From contig NZ_JADWYS010000001.1 of the NCBI RefSeq assembly GCF_015831345.1, positions 1,002,118 to 1,066,117 on the forward strand: DNA of 64,000 nucleotides, read 5' to 3'. This DNA comes from Caenimonas aquaedulcis. GTDB lineage: Bacteria > Pseudomonadota > Gammaproteobacteria > Burkholderiales > Burkholderiaceae_C. The notes under the pieces were generated by a model. It saw only the letters and a list, made by a program, of their open reading frames with translations, was not told the DNA's origin and ran no database searches. A program made the position numbers and the translations under genes. Positions 34,329-45,659 of this stretch are shown here, piece after piece. Positions within the stretch are counted from its first letter, which is position 1. Every line of letters starts with the position of its first letter.

Positions 34329-36095
34329 ATGGCGATCCCTCAGAGTTTCATCCAGGAGTTGGTGGCGCGTGCCGATGTGGTGGAAATCGTCGGGCGCTAC
34401 GTCCAGCTCAAAAAGACCGGCGCCAACTATTCCGGCCTGTGCCCCTTCCACGCCGAAAAATCGCCGTCCTTCACCGTGAGCCCCACTAAGCAGTTCTATC
34501 ACTGCTTCGGCTGCGGCAAGAACGGCAACGCCATCGGCTTCCTCATGGAACACGCGGGCATGAACTTCGTCGAGGCGGTAAAGGACCTCGCGGGCCAGTA
34601 CGGCATGCAGGTGCCCGAGGAAGACGCGTCGCCGCAGGACCGCGCGCGCGCCGCGCAGCAGCGCGAGAAGCAGGCCACACTCACCGACGTGCTGGAGAAG
34701 GCCGGCGAGGCGTACCGCAAGCACCTGCGGGCATCGCCGCGCGCGATCGACTACTTCAAGGGCCGCGGCCTGTCCGGCGAGATCGCGAAACAGTTCGGCC
34801 TGGGTTACGCGCCCGAAGGATGGCGCAGCCTCGCGAGCGTATTTCCCAATTACGACGACCCGCTGCTCGTGGAAAGCGGCCTCGTCATCGTCAACGAGGA
34901 CGAGGACAAGCGCTACGACCGCTTCCGCGACCGCGTGATGTTCCCCATCCGCAACGTCAAGGGCGAATGCATCGGCTTCGGCGGCCGCGTGCTGGGCGAC
35001 GACAAACCGAAGTACCTCAACTCGCCCGAGACGCCCGTCTTCAGCAAGGGGCGCGAGCTGTACGGCCTGTTCGAGGCGCGGCAGGCGCTGCGCGAACAGG
35101 GCTTCGTGCTGGTGACCGAGGGCTACATGGACGTCGTGGCCCTGGCGCAGCTGGGCTTTCCGAACGCGGTGGCGACGCTGGGCACGGCCTGCACCACGGA
35201 GCACGTGCAGAAGCTCTTTCGCTTCACCGACTCCGTGGTGTTCAGCTTCGATGGCGACGACGCCGGGCGGCGCGCGGCGCGCAAGGCGCTCGACGGCGCC
35301 CTGCCCTATGCGACCGACGTGCGCACCGTCAAGTTCCTGTTCCTGCCCTCCGAGCATGACCCGGACAGCTACATCCGCGAGTTCGGCCGCGACGCGTTTT
35401 CCCGCTATGTCAGCGACGCCATCCCCCTCAGCCGCTTCCTGATCGACGCAGCGCGCGAGGGCTGCGACCTCGCCACCGCGGAAGGACGCGCGCACATGGC
35501 CGCCAACGCGAAGCCGCTGTGGACGGCGCTGCCCGACGGCGCGCTCAAGCGCCAGCTGCTGGGTGAGATCGCGGCGCTCGCCCAGCTGGAGTCGCGCGAG
35601 CTCTCCAGCCTGTGGGGCGACGCCGCGCCCGCGCAGCCCGTCCGCCGGCGCGAACCCTACCGCCCAAGGAGGCCGGGACGCACGCTGCCGCCCGGCCGGG
35701 CCGACCGCGCCCTGCAGATCGTCTTCATGGACGCCATGGCCTGGGACGCGCTCAGCCATGACGACCACCACCTGCTGTGCGAGCTCGCCCCGCCCCACGG
35801 CCCCCTCTTCGCCTGGCTCGACAGCCAGGTGCACGAACACGGCCCCCAACCCTGGGAGGCCTTGCGGGCGGCGCTGTCGGGCCACGAATTCGAGCCTTTC
35901 CTGGTCGACCAGGTGGAAAAGATGCTGCCGGACATCGAGCACGACCTGAGCGAACTGCGGCAGATCCTCGCGAAGGAACGCGCCCGCCTCGATGCGGAAC
36001 GGCGCACGGCGCTCGTCGAGCGCGCCCGCAGCGACCCGGCCGCCTACGAGGAGCTCAAGCGCCTCCTGGCCGGCGAGCGCACCGGCAGCCCTTGA
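34329..36095 (+). CDS. dnaG: DNA primase DnaG
   Basis: The 588-residue protein has the CHC2 zinc ribbon (Cys38, His41, Cys59, Cys62), the catalytic core with KQFGLGYAPEGWR and FPIRNVKGECIGFGGR, the TOPRIM motifs VTEGYMDVVAL and FSFDGDDAGRRAARK, and a C-terminal helicase-binding region. It makes RNA primers at replication forks. The ATG at 34329 gives the standard MAIPQSFIQEL start. rpoD follows on the same strand, as in the widespread dnaG-rpoD (macromolecular synthesis) operon; rpsU is not adjacent here. Confidence 0.98.
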   Translation: MAIPQSFIQELVARADVVEIVGRYVQLKKTGANYSGLCPFHAEKSPSFTVSPTKQFYHCFGCGKNGNAIGFLMEHAGMNFVEAVKDLAGQYGMQVPEEDASPQDRARAAQQREKQATLTDVLEKAGEAYRKHLRASPRAIDYFKGRGLSGEIAKQFGLGYAPEGWRSLASVFPNYDDPLLVESGLVIVNEDEDKRYDRFRDRVMFPIRNVKGECIGFGGRVLGDDKPKYLNSPETPVFSKGRELYGLFEARQALREQGFVLVTEGYMDVVALAQLGFPNAVATLGTACTTEHVQKLFRFTDSVVFSFDGDDAGRRAARKALDGALPYATDVRTVKFLFLPSEHDPDSYIREFGRDAFSRYVSDAIPLSRFLIDAAREGCDLATAEGRAHMAANAKPLWTALPDGALKRQLLGEIAALAQLESRELSSLWGDAAPAQPVRRREPYRPRRPGRTLPPGRADRALQIVFMDAMAWDALSHDDHHLLCELAPPHGPLFAWLDSQVHEHGPQPWEALRAALSGHEFEPFLVDQVEKMLPDIEHDLSELRQILAKERARLDAERRTALVERARSDPAAYEELKRLLAGERTGSP

Positions 36096-36111
36096 ATTTA
36101 CGCGTTGGCGG

Positions 36112-36117
36112 TATAAT
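36112..36117 (+). promoter_or_regulatory. -10 box for rpoD in the dnaG-rpoD gap
   Basis: A perfect TATAAT lies 17 bases after the dnaG stop. TTGAAT overlaps that stop (36092-36097) but leaves a 14-base spacer, so the -35 assignment is doubtful. The transcript would have a leader of about 230 nucleotides. Confidence 0.58.
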
Positions 36118-36219
36118 GTAAGGTTGCTAGCGGCAAGAGCGACAGCAGCACCTCCGGACCCGGCCCACCGCGGACACAGCTTCCCGACCGGCCTACCTAC
36201 CGCAAGGACTGCACCCCAA

Positions 36220-36258
36220 ATGTTCGCCCACCCATCTTGCCCCGCAAAGGACAGCTGA
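36220..36258 (+). other. Candidate 12-codon leader peptide upstream of rpoD
   Basis: ATG at 36220 opens a 12-codon frame (MFAHPSCPAKDS) ending in TGA at 36256-36258. An AAGGA lies 11 bases upstream. It sits between the TATAAT and a hairpin with a T-rich tail. This could be chance. Confidence 0.25.
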
Positions 36259-36291
36259 GCCGTTCCCCGGCCCACGCCGTCCCTTCCACCC

Positions 36292-36332
36292 GCGCCGGGC
36301 CGTCGTGGCGCTTTTTGTGTTTCTGTTTTTTT
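36292..36332 (+). terminator. Terminator- or attenuator-like hairpin in the rpoD leader
   Basis: GCGCC (36292-36296) pairs with GGCGC (36307-36311), followed by TTTTTGTGTTTCTGTTTTTT. It precedes the rpoD start codon by about 25 bases. The stem is only 5 bp, so strength is uncertain. Confidence 0.4.
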
Positions 36333-36353
36333 GATGACCCGAGGTATTAGTTC

Positions 36354-38723
<2,370 letters not shown>

Positions 38724-38739
38724 CTCCCGGTTGCCGCAC

Positions 38740-38773
38740 ATGAAAAAAGCCGGAGCGATCCGGCTTTTTTCAT
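38740..38773. terminator. Bidirectional intrinsic terminator after rpoD
   Basis: A perfect 14-bp stem (ATGAAAAAAGCCGG, loop AGCGAT, CCGGCTTTTTTCAT) lies between the rpoD end and the end of the convergent zinc-ribbon gene and can serve both strands. Confidence 0.92.
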
Positions 38774-38778
38774 GGAGC

Positions 38779-39030
38779 CTAGAACATCGTCTCCTGGTAC
38801 CTGTCCTTCTTGCCGTCGCTGCGCGCGGCGAGCAGGCTGACCATCGGCTCGAGCGCCGCATGCGTGTGATAGGACTTGTCGCATTCGGGGCAGGCGTAGC
38901 CTTCTTCGGCGTCGCCGCCGCGCTCGCGCGAAACGAACACCGCGAACCGTGCTCCGCAGTAGGCGCACGACTGCACGAAGCTGCTGTGCTGGAACTCGGG
39001 TTCCGCGTCTTTCCGGATGACTTGGCCCAT
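38779..39030 (-). CDS. Small zinc-ribbon protein, function unknown
   Basis: The 83-residue protein has two CxxC knuckles, CAYC (about residues 22-25) and CPEC (about 47-50), spaced as in zinc ribbons, followed by [11 protein letters not shown] do not recognise a named family. AGGGGG lies 8 bases before the ATG, and codon use matches its neighbours, so it is a credible gene. It shares the rpoD bidirectional terminator and lies downstream of the liv operon's opposite end, transcribed on its own. It could be a small regulatory or RNA-binding protein; nothing more can be said. Confidence 0.78.
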   Translation of the reverse strand: MGQVIRKDAEPEFQHSSFVQSCAYCGARFAVFVSRERGGDAEEGYACPECDKSYHTHAALEPMVSLLAARSDGKKDRYQETMF

Positions 39031-39134
39031 GGGCAATTCCCCCTGGGGCGAAACACATCGCCCCGCGGCCAGTATCGCAGCGCCATCCGCGCACGTGGCG
39101 ATTCCCCCAACGCCGTCGTATGTATCGAAACGCT

Positions 39135-39839
39135 CTAGCGCGACACGCCCAGCAGCCGGTCGAGCAGCTGCGGCTGCTCGCGCAATTCCTTCGCGCTCCC
39201 CGCGTGCGCGATCGTGCCGCGATCGAGCACCACGGCGCTGTCGGAAATCGCCAGGATGGCCTGCGGATGCTGCTCGACGATGATCGCGGACAGCCCCTCC
39301 TCGCGCGTGATGCGGCGAATGGCCCGCAGCAGCTCTTCCACGATGATGGGCGCGAGGCCTTCCAGCGGTTCGTCCAGCAGCAGCAGCTTCGGGTTGACCA
39401 CCAGCGCCCGGCCGACGGCGAGCATCTGTTGCTCCCCGCCCGACAACTGCGTGCCGAGGTTGCCCTTGCGCTCGGCCAGGCGCGGAAACATGGCGTAGAC
39501 ACCCTCGGGCGTCCACTTGCCCGGCCGCGCCACGGCGGTCAGGTTCTCGTGCACGGTGAGCGACTTGAAGATGTTGCGCTCCTGCGGGACCCAGCCGATG
39601 CCGGCCGCGGCCCGCTGGTGCGGCGCCAGCTTGTGCAGCGCAACACCACCGAGCAAGAGCGTCCCTCCATGCTGCCGCGTGGCCCCGGCGAGCGTGTTGA
39701 TGAGCGTCGTCTTGCCCGTGCCGTTGCGGCCGAGGAGCGCGAGCGTGTGGCCCTGGTCGAGGCGCAGCGACACGTCGTGCAGCACCACCGCCTCGCCGTA
39801 ACCGGCGCTCAGCTTGTCGATGGCGAGCAACTCAGCCAT
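39135..39839 (-). CDS. livF: ABC transporter ATP-binding protein LivF-type
   Basis: The 234-residue ATPase has Walker [10 protein letters not shown] (about residues 37-45), the LivF-type Q-loop [14 protein letters not shown], the signature [15 protein letters not shown], and Walker [14 protein letters not shown]. It powers a branched-chain amino acid/aromatic-acid type importer with LivG, LivH, LivM and LivK upstream. The ATG at 39839 overlaps the livG end by 8 bases; an upstream GTG/ATG giving [10 protein letters not shown] is possible. It is the last gene of the leftward liv operon. Confidence 0.94.
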   Translation of the reverse strand: MAELLAIDKLSAGYGEAVVLHDVSLRLDQGHTLALLGRNGTGKTTLINTLAGATRQHGGTLLLGGVALHKLAPHQRAAAGIGWVPQERNIFKSLTVHENLTAVARPGKWTPEGVYAMFPRLAERKGNLGTQLSGGEQQMLAVGRALVVNPKLLLLDEPLEGLAPIIVEELLRAIRRITREEGLSAIIVEQHPQAILAISDSAVVLDRGTIAHAGSAKELREQPQLLDRLLGVSR

Positions 39840-40596
39840 GCGCCGCCTCTTCCCCATGCCCGAGGTACACCGCCTTCACCTGCGGGTCATTGGCGATCTG
39901 GTCCGGGTCGCCCTCGGTCAGCACCGTCCCATTGACCAGCACCGTCATGCGGTTCGCGAAGCTGAAGACGAGGTCCATGTCGTGCTCGATCAGCAGCACC
40001 GAGACATCGGCCGGCAGCGCGGCGACGGTCTGCAGCAACTCCTCGCGCTCGCCGGCGGGCACGCCCGCGACGGGTTCGTCCAGAAGCAGCAAGCGCGGCT
40101 CGCAGGCGAGCGCGATTGCGATCTCCAGCAGCCTGCGCTTGCCGTAGGCGAGCAACTCGACGCGCTGGTCGGCCACCTCGGCGAGGCGGAACTGCCCGAG
40201 CAGCTGGTCGCAGCGCTCGCCCACCTGCGCGTTCGCGCCCAGGCCCTGCCACCAGCGTCCGCCCAGCCCGCGCTGCTGCGACACGACCAGCGCCAGCGTC
40301 TCGCGCGGCGTCATCGAGTTGAACAGCTGGTTGATCTGGAAGGTGCGCACCATGCCCCGGCGCACGCGCTGGTGCGGTGCAAGCCGTGTGATGTCTTCGC
40401 CTTCCAGCACGATGCGGCCCGCCGTGGGTTCCAGCACGCCCGTGAGCAGGTTCACGAGGGTGGTCTTGCCGGCGCCGTTCGGCCCGATCAGCGCATGGCG
40501 TGCGCCGCGCCGTACTTCCAGCGTCACGTCGTTCGTCGCGACGATGCCGCCGAAGCGCATCACCAGCCCCTGCGCGGAAAGCACGACCTCGCTCAC
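39832..40596 (-). CDS. livG: ABC transporter ATP-binding protein LivG-type
   Basis: The 254-residue ATPase has Walker A GPNGAGKTT, the LivG-type VRTFQINQLFNSMTP, LAYGKRRLLEIAIAL as the signature region (LLAYGKRR replaces the usual LSGGQ-like form, as is common in LivG), Walker B LLLLDEPVAGVP, and a C-terminal AVYLGHG that is typical of LivG. The start is GTG, overlapping the livM stop in a GTGA. It pairs with LivF to energise uptake through LivHM. Confidence 0.93.
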   Translation of the reverse strand: MSEVVLSAQGLVMRFGGIVATNDVTLEVRRGARHALIGPNGAGKTTLVNLLTGVLEPTAGRIVLEGEDITRLAPHQRVRRGMVRTFQINQLFNSMTPRETLALVVSQQRGLGGRWWQGLGANAQVGERCDQLLGQFRLAEVADQRVELLAYGKRRLLEIAIALACEPRLLLLDEPVAGVPAGEREELLQTVAALPADVSVLLIEHDMDLVFSFANRMTVLVNGTVLTEGDPDQIANDPQVKAVYLGHGEEAAHG

Positions 40597-41558
40597 GGCC
40601 GTGCCCGCTTCCACCACGTCCACGGGCGCAGCAGTCGTTCGCGTCCGGCGAGCACCAGCACCACGAGGAACAGGCCGATCCAGAATGTCCAGTACTGCGG
40701 CGTGACGGCCGAGAGCGCGTCCTGCATCAGCTTGAACACGATGGCTCCCGCGACGCCTCCGTAGAGCCAACCCGCGCCTCCGACGACCAGCACCAGCATC
40801 ACGTCGGCCGAGCGGTGGAACTCGAACACGTCCAGCGACGCGAAGCCCGTCGTCTGTGCGAGAAGCGCGCCGGCGATCCCCGCGACGCCCGCGGCGACCG
40901 TGTAGATCACCGCCAGGCGAGAACGCACCGGGATCCCGATGGCCATCGCCCGCAGCCGGTTGTCGCGGATCGCCTTGAGCGTCGCGCCGAAGGGCGAATG
41001 CACGAGGCGGCGCGCGAGCAGGAACAGCACCAGCAACACGGTCAGCGAGTAGAACGCGGCGGTACGTCCCCCCAGGTCGAACTCGAAGCGCCCGAGCAGC
41101 GGATTCATTACGACCCCCTGCAGGCCATCGGCGCCGCCCGTGAGCCAATCGAGCTTGTTGGCGAGTTCCAGCAGGATGAGCGCGAAGCCGAGCGTCACCA
41201 TCAGCCGCGTGAGGTCGCTGCCGCGCATGATCGTGAGGCTCGCCGCCGCGCCGAGGAGCGTGGCGACGCCCGCCGCGGCCGCGAGGCCGAGCAAGGGGTC
41301 GGCGTTCACGTGCTTGGCCAGCAATGCCGCGGTGTAGGCACCGATGCCGAAGAAAGCCGCATGCCCCAGCGACACGATGCCGGTGTAGCCGAGGACGAGG
41401 TCGAGCGACACCGCGAAGAGCGCGACGATCGCGATCTCGTTCACCAGCGCGGCATGCGATGGCAACACCACCGGCGCCGCGAAGGCGAGCAGCCACAGCA
41501 CCGGCTCCCAGGGGCGGATGCGCGCACTGCGGCGCAGGGAGGTTTGCGATGCGCTCAT
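40593..41558 (-). CDS. livM: Branched-chain amino acid-type ABC permease LivM
   Basis: The 321-residue protein has about ten helices and the LivM signatures GYTGIVSLGHAAFFGIGAY and LKAIRDNRLRAMAIGI (EAA-like loop contacting the ATPase). It forms the inner-membrane channel with LivH. The N-terminus has a short Arg-rich cytoplasmic segment. The start overlaps the livH stop (ATGA) and the stop overlaps the livG start (GTGA), a coupled chain of genes. Confidence 0.94.
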   Translation of the reverse strand: MSASQTSLRRSARIRPWEPVLWLLAFAAPVVLPSHAALVNEIAIVALFAVSLDLVLGYTGIVSLGHAAFFGIGAYTAALLAKHVNADPLLGLAAAAGVATLLGAAASLTIMRGSDLTRLMVTLGFALILLELANKLDWLTGGADGLQGVVMNPLLGRFEFDLGGRTAAFYSLTVLLVLFLLARRLVHSPFGATLKAIRDNRLRAMAIGIPVRSRLAVIYTVAAGVAGIAGALLAQTTGFASLDVFEFHRSADVMLVLVVGGAGWLYGGVAGAIVFKLMQDALSAVTPQYWTFWIGLFLVVLVLAGRERLLRPWTWWKRARP

Positions 41559-42430
41559 GCCCGTCCGCCACGCCGCACGAAAAGGCCCTGCGGCCGCCAG
41601 ATCAGGATCACGATCATCAGGCTGTACACGATGAAGGCGCCCATCTTGGGGATGTAGTACTTGCCCGCCACGTCGGCGATGCCGAGCAGCAGCGCGGCCA
41701 GCAGCGGACCGGTGATGGACGACGTGCCGCCGACCGCGACGACGATGAGGAAATAGATCATGAACTTCAGCGGGAAGCTCGGGTCGAGCCCCAGCACTTC
41801 CGCGCCGAGCGCGCCGCCCAGGCCCGCCAGGCCCGAGCCGAACGCGAAGGTCGAGAGGAACACCACGTTGACGTTGATCCCCATGCCCGCCGCGACGCGC
41901 TGGTCGTCGACGGATGCCCGCAGGCGGCTGCCGAAGCGCGTGCGCGCGAGGATGAACTGCAGCCCCACGGTGAGCGCCGCGCAGATGGCGATGATGAACA
42001 ACCGGTAATGCCCCATGCCCAGCGTCCAGGCGCCGCTGCCGATCTCGGTGCGGCCCTTGAGCCATGCGGGCAACTGCACGATCTGCTGCGTGGAACCGAC
42101 GAAGTAGTCGAAGGCGGCGACCGCCATGAACACGAGGCCGATGGAAAACAGCACCTGGTCCAGGTGGGGCTTCCCATACAGCGGGCGGTAGAGCGTGCGC
42201 TCGAGCACGGCGCCCAGCAACGCCGCCCCTGCGAAGGCGAGCGGCAGGCACAGGAGGAAGGGAACATCCAGGCGCTGCATCAGCAGCACCGTGATGTAGC
42301 CCCCGACCATCGCGAAGGCGCCGTGGGCGAGGTTGATGAAATTCATCAGCCCCATCGTCACCGCCAGCCCGACGGCGAGGATGAACAGCAGCATCCCGTA
42401 GGCGATGCCGTCGAAGAGGATGGTCAGCAT
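41555..42430 (-). CDS. livH: Branched-chain amino acid-type ABC permease LivH
   Basis: The 291-residue protein has about eight helices with the LivH hallmarks FDGIAYGMLLFILAVGL, MNFINLAHGAFAMVGGY and the loop RTRFGSRLRASVDDQRVAAG that engages the ATPases. It partners LivM. It starts 36 bases after livK, and the gap contains no terminator-like hairpin, so livK-livH-livM-livG-livF form one transcript. Confidence 0.94.
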   Translation of the reverse strand: MLTILFDGIAYGMLLFILAVGLAVTMGLMNFINLAHGAFAMVGGYITVLLMQRLDVPFLLCLPLAFAGAALLGAVLERTLYRPLYGKPHLDQVLFSIGLVFMAVAAFDYFVGSTQQIVQLPAWLKGRTEIGSGAWTLGMGHYRLFIIAICAALTVGLQFILARTRFGSRLRASVDDQRVAAGMGINVNVVFLSTFAFGSGLAGLGGALGAEVLGLDPSFPLKFMIYFLIVVAVGGTSSITGPLLAALLLGIADVAGKYYIPKMGAFIVYSLMIVILIWRPQGLFVRRGGRA

Positions 42431-42466
42431 CGGGCTCCCGTCATTGCGGACGCGCTGCGCAATCCA

Positions 42467-43639
42467 TCACTTCGTCTTGCCCGGATCCTTCACGTCCTTG
42501 ATCACGTCGAACTCGACGTTGTAGAGCTGGCCGTCCTTCTTCTCGACCTTGCGCAGGTACACGTTCTGCACGATGTCGCGCGTTTGCGCATCGATGAACA
42601 CGGGGCCGCGCGGGCTCTCGAAGATCTGGCCCTTCATCGCGGCGAGCAACGCATCGCCGCCGCCCTTGCCGCCGGTCTTCTTCAGCGCTTCGTAGATGAC
42701 GCGCATGCCGTCATAGCCGCCGACTGCCATGAAGTTCGGACGCAGGCCCTTGTTGGCCTTGCTGAACGCCTCGACGAATTTCTTGTTCGCGGCCGAAGGG
42801 TGCGCCGCCGAATAGTGATGCGACGTGACGACGCCCAGCGCGCCATCGCCCATGTCGTTGAGCTGGTCGTCGTCGGTCACGTCGCCGGTGGCGATCAGCT
42901 TGATGCCGGCCTTGTCCATGCCGCGTTCCAGGAACTGCTTCATCACCGCCGCGCCCGCGCCGGACGGCACGAACACGAACAGCGCGTCCGGCTTCAGGTC
43001 GCGCACCTTCTGCAGGAAGGGGGCGAAGTCCGGGTTGCGCAGCGGCACGCGCAGCGACTCGGTGACCTGGCCGCCGTTGAAGGTGAGGCGGTCCTTGAAG
43101 AACTTCTCGGCGTCGATGCCGGGACCGTAGTCGCTCACGAGGCTCACGACCTTCTTGATGCCGTTCTTCGGCGCCCAGTCCGCGAGCGCGACCGACACCT
43201 GCGGCAGCGTGAAGCTGGTGCGCACGATGTAGGGCGAGGCTTCCGTGATGCTCGACGTCGCCGCGGCCATCACGACTTCCGGCGTCTTCGACTGCGTGGC
43301 GATCGGCGCGGTGGCCAGGGCCGAGGGCGTGATGCCGAAGCCGGCGAGCACGTCCACCTTGTCGTTCACCACGAGTTCCTGCGCGAGCCGGCGCGTCGTG
43401 TCCGGCAGGCTGGTGTCGTCCTTCAGGATCAGTTCGATCTTGCGTCCATTCACGGTATCGCCGTTCTGCGCCATGTACAGGCGCGCGGCCGCTTCGATCT
43501 GCCGGCCGGTCGTCGCCTGCTGCCCCGTCATGGGCAGGATCAGGCCGATCTTGAAGGGGGTGGACTGCGCAAGGGCCGGCGGGCTCGCGGCGAAGGCGGC
43601 CACGGCCAGGCCGAGGGCGGTGAAGGTACGTCGTTGCAT
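42467..43639 (-). CDS. livK: ABC transporter substrate-binding protein (LivK/type I periplasmic)
   Basis: The 390-residue receptor has a Sec/Tat-like signal (RRTFTALGLAVAAFAASPPALA) and the type I periplasmic-binding fold (KIGLILPMTGQQATTGRQIE, GFGITPSALATAPIATQSKTP). The family takes branched-chain amino acids, but many relatives in Burkholderiales bind aromatic acids. Next to a Rieske demethylase and a FadR-type regulator, an aromatic-acid ligand is more likely; this is inference. The ATG at 43639 follows CCGGAGACAACG. An in-frame start 27 bases upstream is less likely. Confidence 0.92.
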   Translation of the reverse strand: MQRRTFTALGLAVAAFAASPPALAQSTPFKIGLILPMTGQQATTGRQIEAAARLYMAQNGDTVNGRKIELILKDDTSLPDTTRRLAQELVVNDKVDVLAGFGITPSALATAPIATQSKTPEVVMAAATSSITEASPYIVRTSFTLPQVSVALADWAPKNGIKKVVSLVSDYGPGIDAEKFFKDRLTFNGGQVTESLRVPLRNPDFAPFLQKVRDLKPDALFVFVPSGAGAAVMKQFLERGMDKAGIKLIATGDVTDDDQLNDMGDGALGVVTSHHYSAAHPSAANKKFVEAFSKANKGLRPNFMAVGGYDGMRVIYEALKKTGGKGGGDALLAAMKGQIFESPRGPVFIDAQTRDIVQNVYLRKVEKKDGQLYNVEFDVIKDVKDPGKTK

Positions 43640-43732
43640 CGTTGTCTCCGGTAGGTGGGAATTCATCTCTCGCCTGACGGCGGCGAGTATAGCGATTGTT
43701 CGTATCGAGGACAGTTGTTCTTCATGCGAACT

Positions 43733-44491
43733 TCATGGGGACCGCTTGCGGATCAGCCGCGCCGCGGGCATCCGCGCCAGGTCTTCCGCGCGCTGGCGCA
43801 TCACCTCGCCGAGGTTGCGCCGGGCGATGCGGGAGTGCTCCCGCATCAGCGCTTCCGCGCGCGAGCCTTCGCGCCGCGTGATCGCCTCGAGCACCTGGCG
43901 ATGCTGGTCCTGCGCGACGACGAGCATGTCGCGCGCGCGCGGCGCGTTGGCCTGGAGCACGACGAACGCGGAAGGCGATGCGAAGGGAAGGTTGACCACC
44001 CGCTCGATCTCGCGCTGCACCACCGCGCTGCCCGACATCTCGCTGAGGAGCTGGTGGAACTCGCGGTTGAGCGTCACGTAGGCGAGGAAGGCGTCGTCGT
44101 CCAGCGCGGGCCGGGCGAGGACGTCGTCGATGCGGGCGAGACAAGCGGACGCGCCGGCCAGGACCGCAGCAGGCGCCCCGCGCTCCGCCGCCAGCCGCGC
44201 GGCCATGCCCTCGACCGTGCCGCGCAGCTCGATCGCATCGGACGCATCGTTTTCGGAGAAAGTCCGCACCGCGAAGCCGCCGTTGCGCAGCGACTCCAGC
44301 AGGCCCTCCTGCTCGAGCCGCACGAGGGCCGCGCGGATGGGTGTGCGCGACACGCCGAGCAGGTCGACCAGCGCCAGTTCCGCGATGCGCGCGCCCCCGG
44401 GAAGTTCCCCCGCGAGGATCATCTCGCGCAGGCGCAACTGCGCCCGCACCGCTTGGGACGCACCAGCCTCGGCAGGCTCGTCGGTATACAC
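43733..44491 (-). CDS. GntR-family regulator, FadR/FCD subfamily (VanR-like)
   Basis: The 252-residue protein has an N-terminal winged helix (LREMILAGELPGGARIAE, VSRTPIRAALVRLEQEGLL) and a C-terminal FCD ligand domain with the metal-site His residues in REFHQLL and QHRQVLEAI. FadR-type regulators near vanAB sense aromatic acids. It is divergent from the Rieske oxygenase gene and upstream of livK on the same strand. GTATAC palindromes overlap its own start (44484-44489) and the vanA -35 region. Start is GTG with a weak ribosome-binding site. Confidence 0.9.
   Translation of the reverse strand: MYTDEPAEAGASQAVRAQLRLREMILAGELPGGARIAELALVDLLGVSRTPIRAALVRLEQEGLLESLRNGGFAVRTFSENDASDAIELRGTVEGMAARLAAERGAPAAVLAGASACLARIDDVLARPALDDDAFLAYVTLNREFHQLLSEMSGSAVVQREIERVVNLPFASPSAFVVLQANAPRARDMLVVAQDQHRQVLEAITRREGSRAEALMREHSRIARRNLGEVMRQRAEDLARMPAARLIRKRSP
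44483..44490. promoter_or_regulatory. Candidate regulator operator 1
   Basis: GGTATACA (TGTATACC on the minus strand) covers the first codons of the regulator gene. A bound regulator here would act as a roadblock to its own gene. Confidence 0.45.
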
Positions 44492-44557
44492 GGAAGCGAT
44501 CTTGTTAATGCCAAATACCTCTAATTTTGCAATTCACACGCAAAGCAACGGGGTGGA

Positions 44558-44565
44558 TGTATACA
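44558..44565. promoter_or_regulatory. Candidate regulator operator 2, over the vanA -35 region
   Basis: TGTATACA is a perfect 8-bp palindrome. It ends 17 bases before CATAAT (44583-44588), so it covers the -35 position of the oxygenase promoter. It repeats operator 1 at a distance of 75 bases. Confidence 0.55.
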
Positions 44566-44613
44566 GCGAGCGATTTTGCTCGCATAATTTCCGCGACGCA
44601 AGCGAAGGACGAC

Positions 44614-45657
44614 ATGTTTCCCAAGAACGCCTGGTACGTGGCCTGCACGCCCACCGAAATCGACGACAAGCCGCTCGGCCGCACCATCTGCGGCGAAAAA
44701 ATCGTCTTTTATCGCGGTGCCGAAGGCAAGGTCGCCGCGCTGGAAGACTTCTGCCCGCACCGCGGTGCGGCGCTCTCGTTCGGCCAGGTTTGCGAAGGCC
44801 AGCTCGTGTGCGGCTACCACGGCCTCACCATGGGCTGCGACGGCAAGACGGTGTCCATGCCCGGCCAGCGCGTGCAGGGCTTCCCGCGCATCCGCAGCTA
44901 TCCCGCGGTCGAGCGCTACGGCTTCATCTGGGTATGGCCCGGCGACGCGCAGCTCGCGGACGCGTCGACCATCCATCACCTCGAGTGGGCCGAGAGTCCC
45001 GACTGGGCGTACGGCGGCGGCATGTACCACGTGAAGTGCGACTACCGCCTCATGATCGACAACCTGATGGACCTCACCCACGAGACCTACGTGCACACCA
45101 CGAGCATCGGGCAGAAGGAGATCGATGAAGCGCCGGTGACGACGAAGGCGGAGGGCGACCACGTGGTGACCCGCCGCTTCATGAACAACGTCATGCCCCC
45201 GCCTTTCTGGCGCGCCAACCTGCGCGGCAACCAGCTCGCCGACGACGTGCCGGTGGACCGCTGGCAGGTGTGCCATTTCACGCCGCCCAGCCACGTGATG
45301 ATCGAAGTGGGCGTGGCGCACGCCGGCAAGGGCGGCTACGACGCCGATCCGAAGGACAAGGTCTCCAGCATCGTGGTGGACTTCCTCACGCCGGAGACGG
45401 AAACCTCGATGTGGTACTTCTGGGGCATGGCGCGCAATTTCGCGCCGAAGGACAAGGCCCTCACGGCGCAGATCCGCGACGGCCAGGCCAGGGTGTTCGC
45501 CGAGGACACGGTGGTCCTCGAGGCGCAGCAGCGCAACCTCTCGCTGCATCCCGGACGCAAGCTGCTGATGCTCAATATCGACGCCGGCGGGGTGCAGTCG
45601 CGGCGCATCCTCGACCGGCTCATCGCGCTCGAACAGCCGCAGGCACAGGCGGCCTGA
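44614..45657 (+). CDS. vanA: Rieske oxygenase subunit, vanillate O-demethylase-like (VanA)
   Basis: The 347-residue protein has the Rieske [2Fe-2S] site Cys47-x-His49 and Cys66-x2-His69 (CPHRGAALS, CGYHG) and the mononuclear iron site with Asp153, His156 and His161 (DLTHETYVH). Group members (vanillate, dicamba, toluene-sulfonate or phthalate enzymes) remove methyl groups as formaldehyde or hydroxylate rings. The start MFPKNAWYVAC is family-typical; ATG at 44527 would put the operator inside the gene. GAAGGACG precedes the ATG. The reductase gene follows 2 bases after the stop. Confidence 0.92.
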   Translation: MFPKNAWYVACTPTEIDDKPLGRTICGEKIVFYRGAEGKVAALEDFCPHRGAALSFGQVCEGQLVCGYHGLTMGCDGKTVSMPGQRVQGFPRIRSYPAVERYGFIWVWPGDAQLADASTIHHLEWAESPDWAYGGGMYHVKCDYRLMIDNLMDLTHETYVHTTSIGQKEIDEAPVTTKAEGDHVVTRRFMNNVMPPPFWRANLRGNQLADDVPVDRWQVCHFTPPSHVMIEVGVAHAGKGGYDADPKDKVSSIVVDFLTPETETSMWYFWGMARNFAPKDKALTAQIRDGQARVFAEDTVVLEAQQRNLSLHPGRKLLMLNIDAGGVQSRRILDRLIALEQPQAQAA

Positions 45658-45659
45658 CC

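Noticed and set aside
44527..44613. Upstream start for vanA adding 29 residues
   Set aside because: The extension would cover the promoter and the TGTATACA site, and the family start MFPKNAWYVAC is at 44614.
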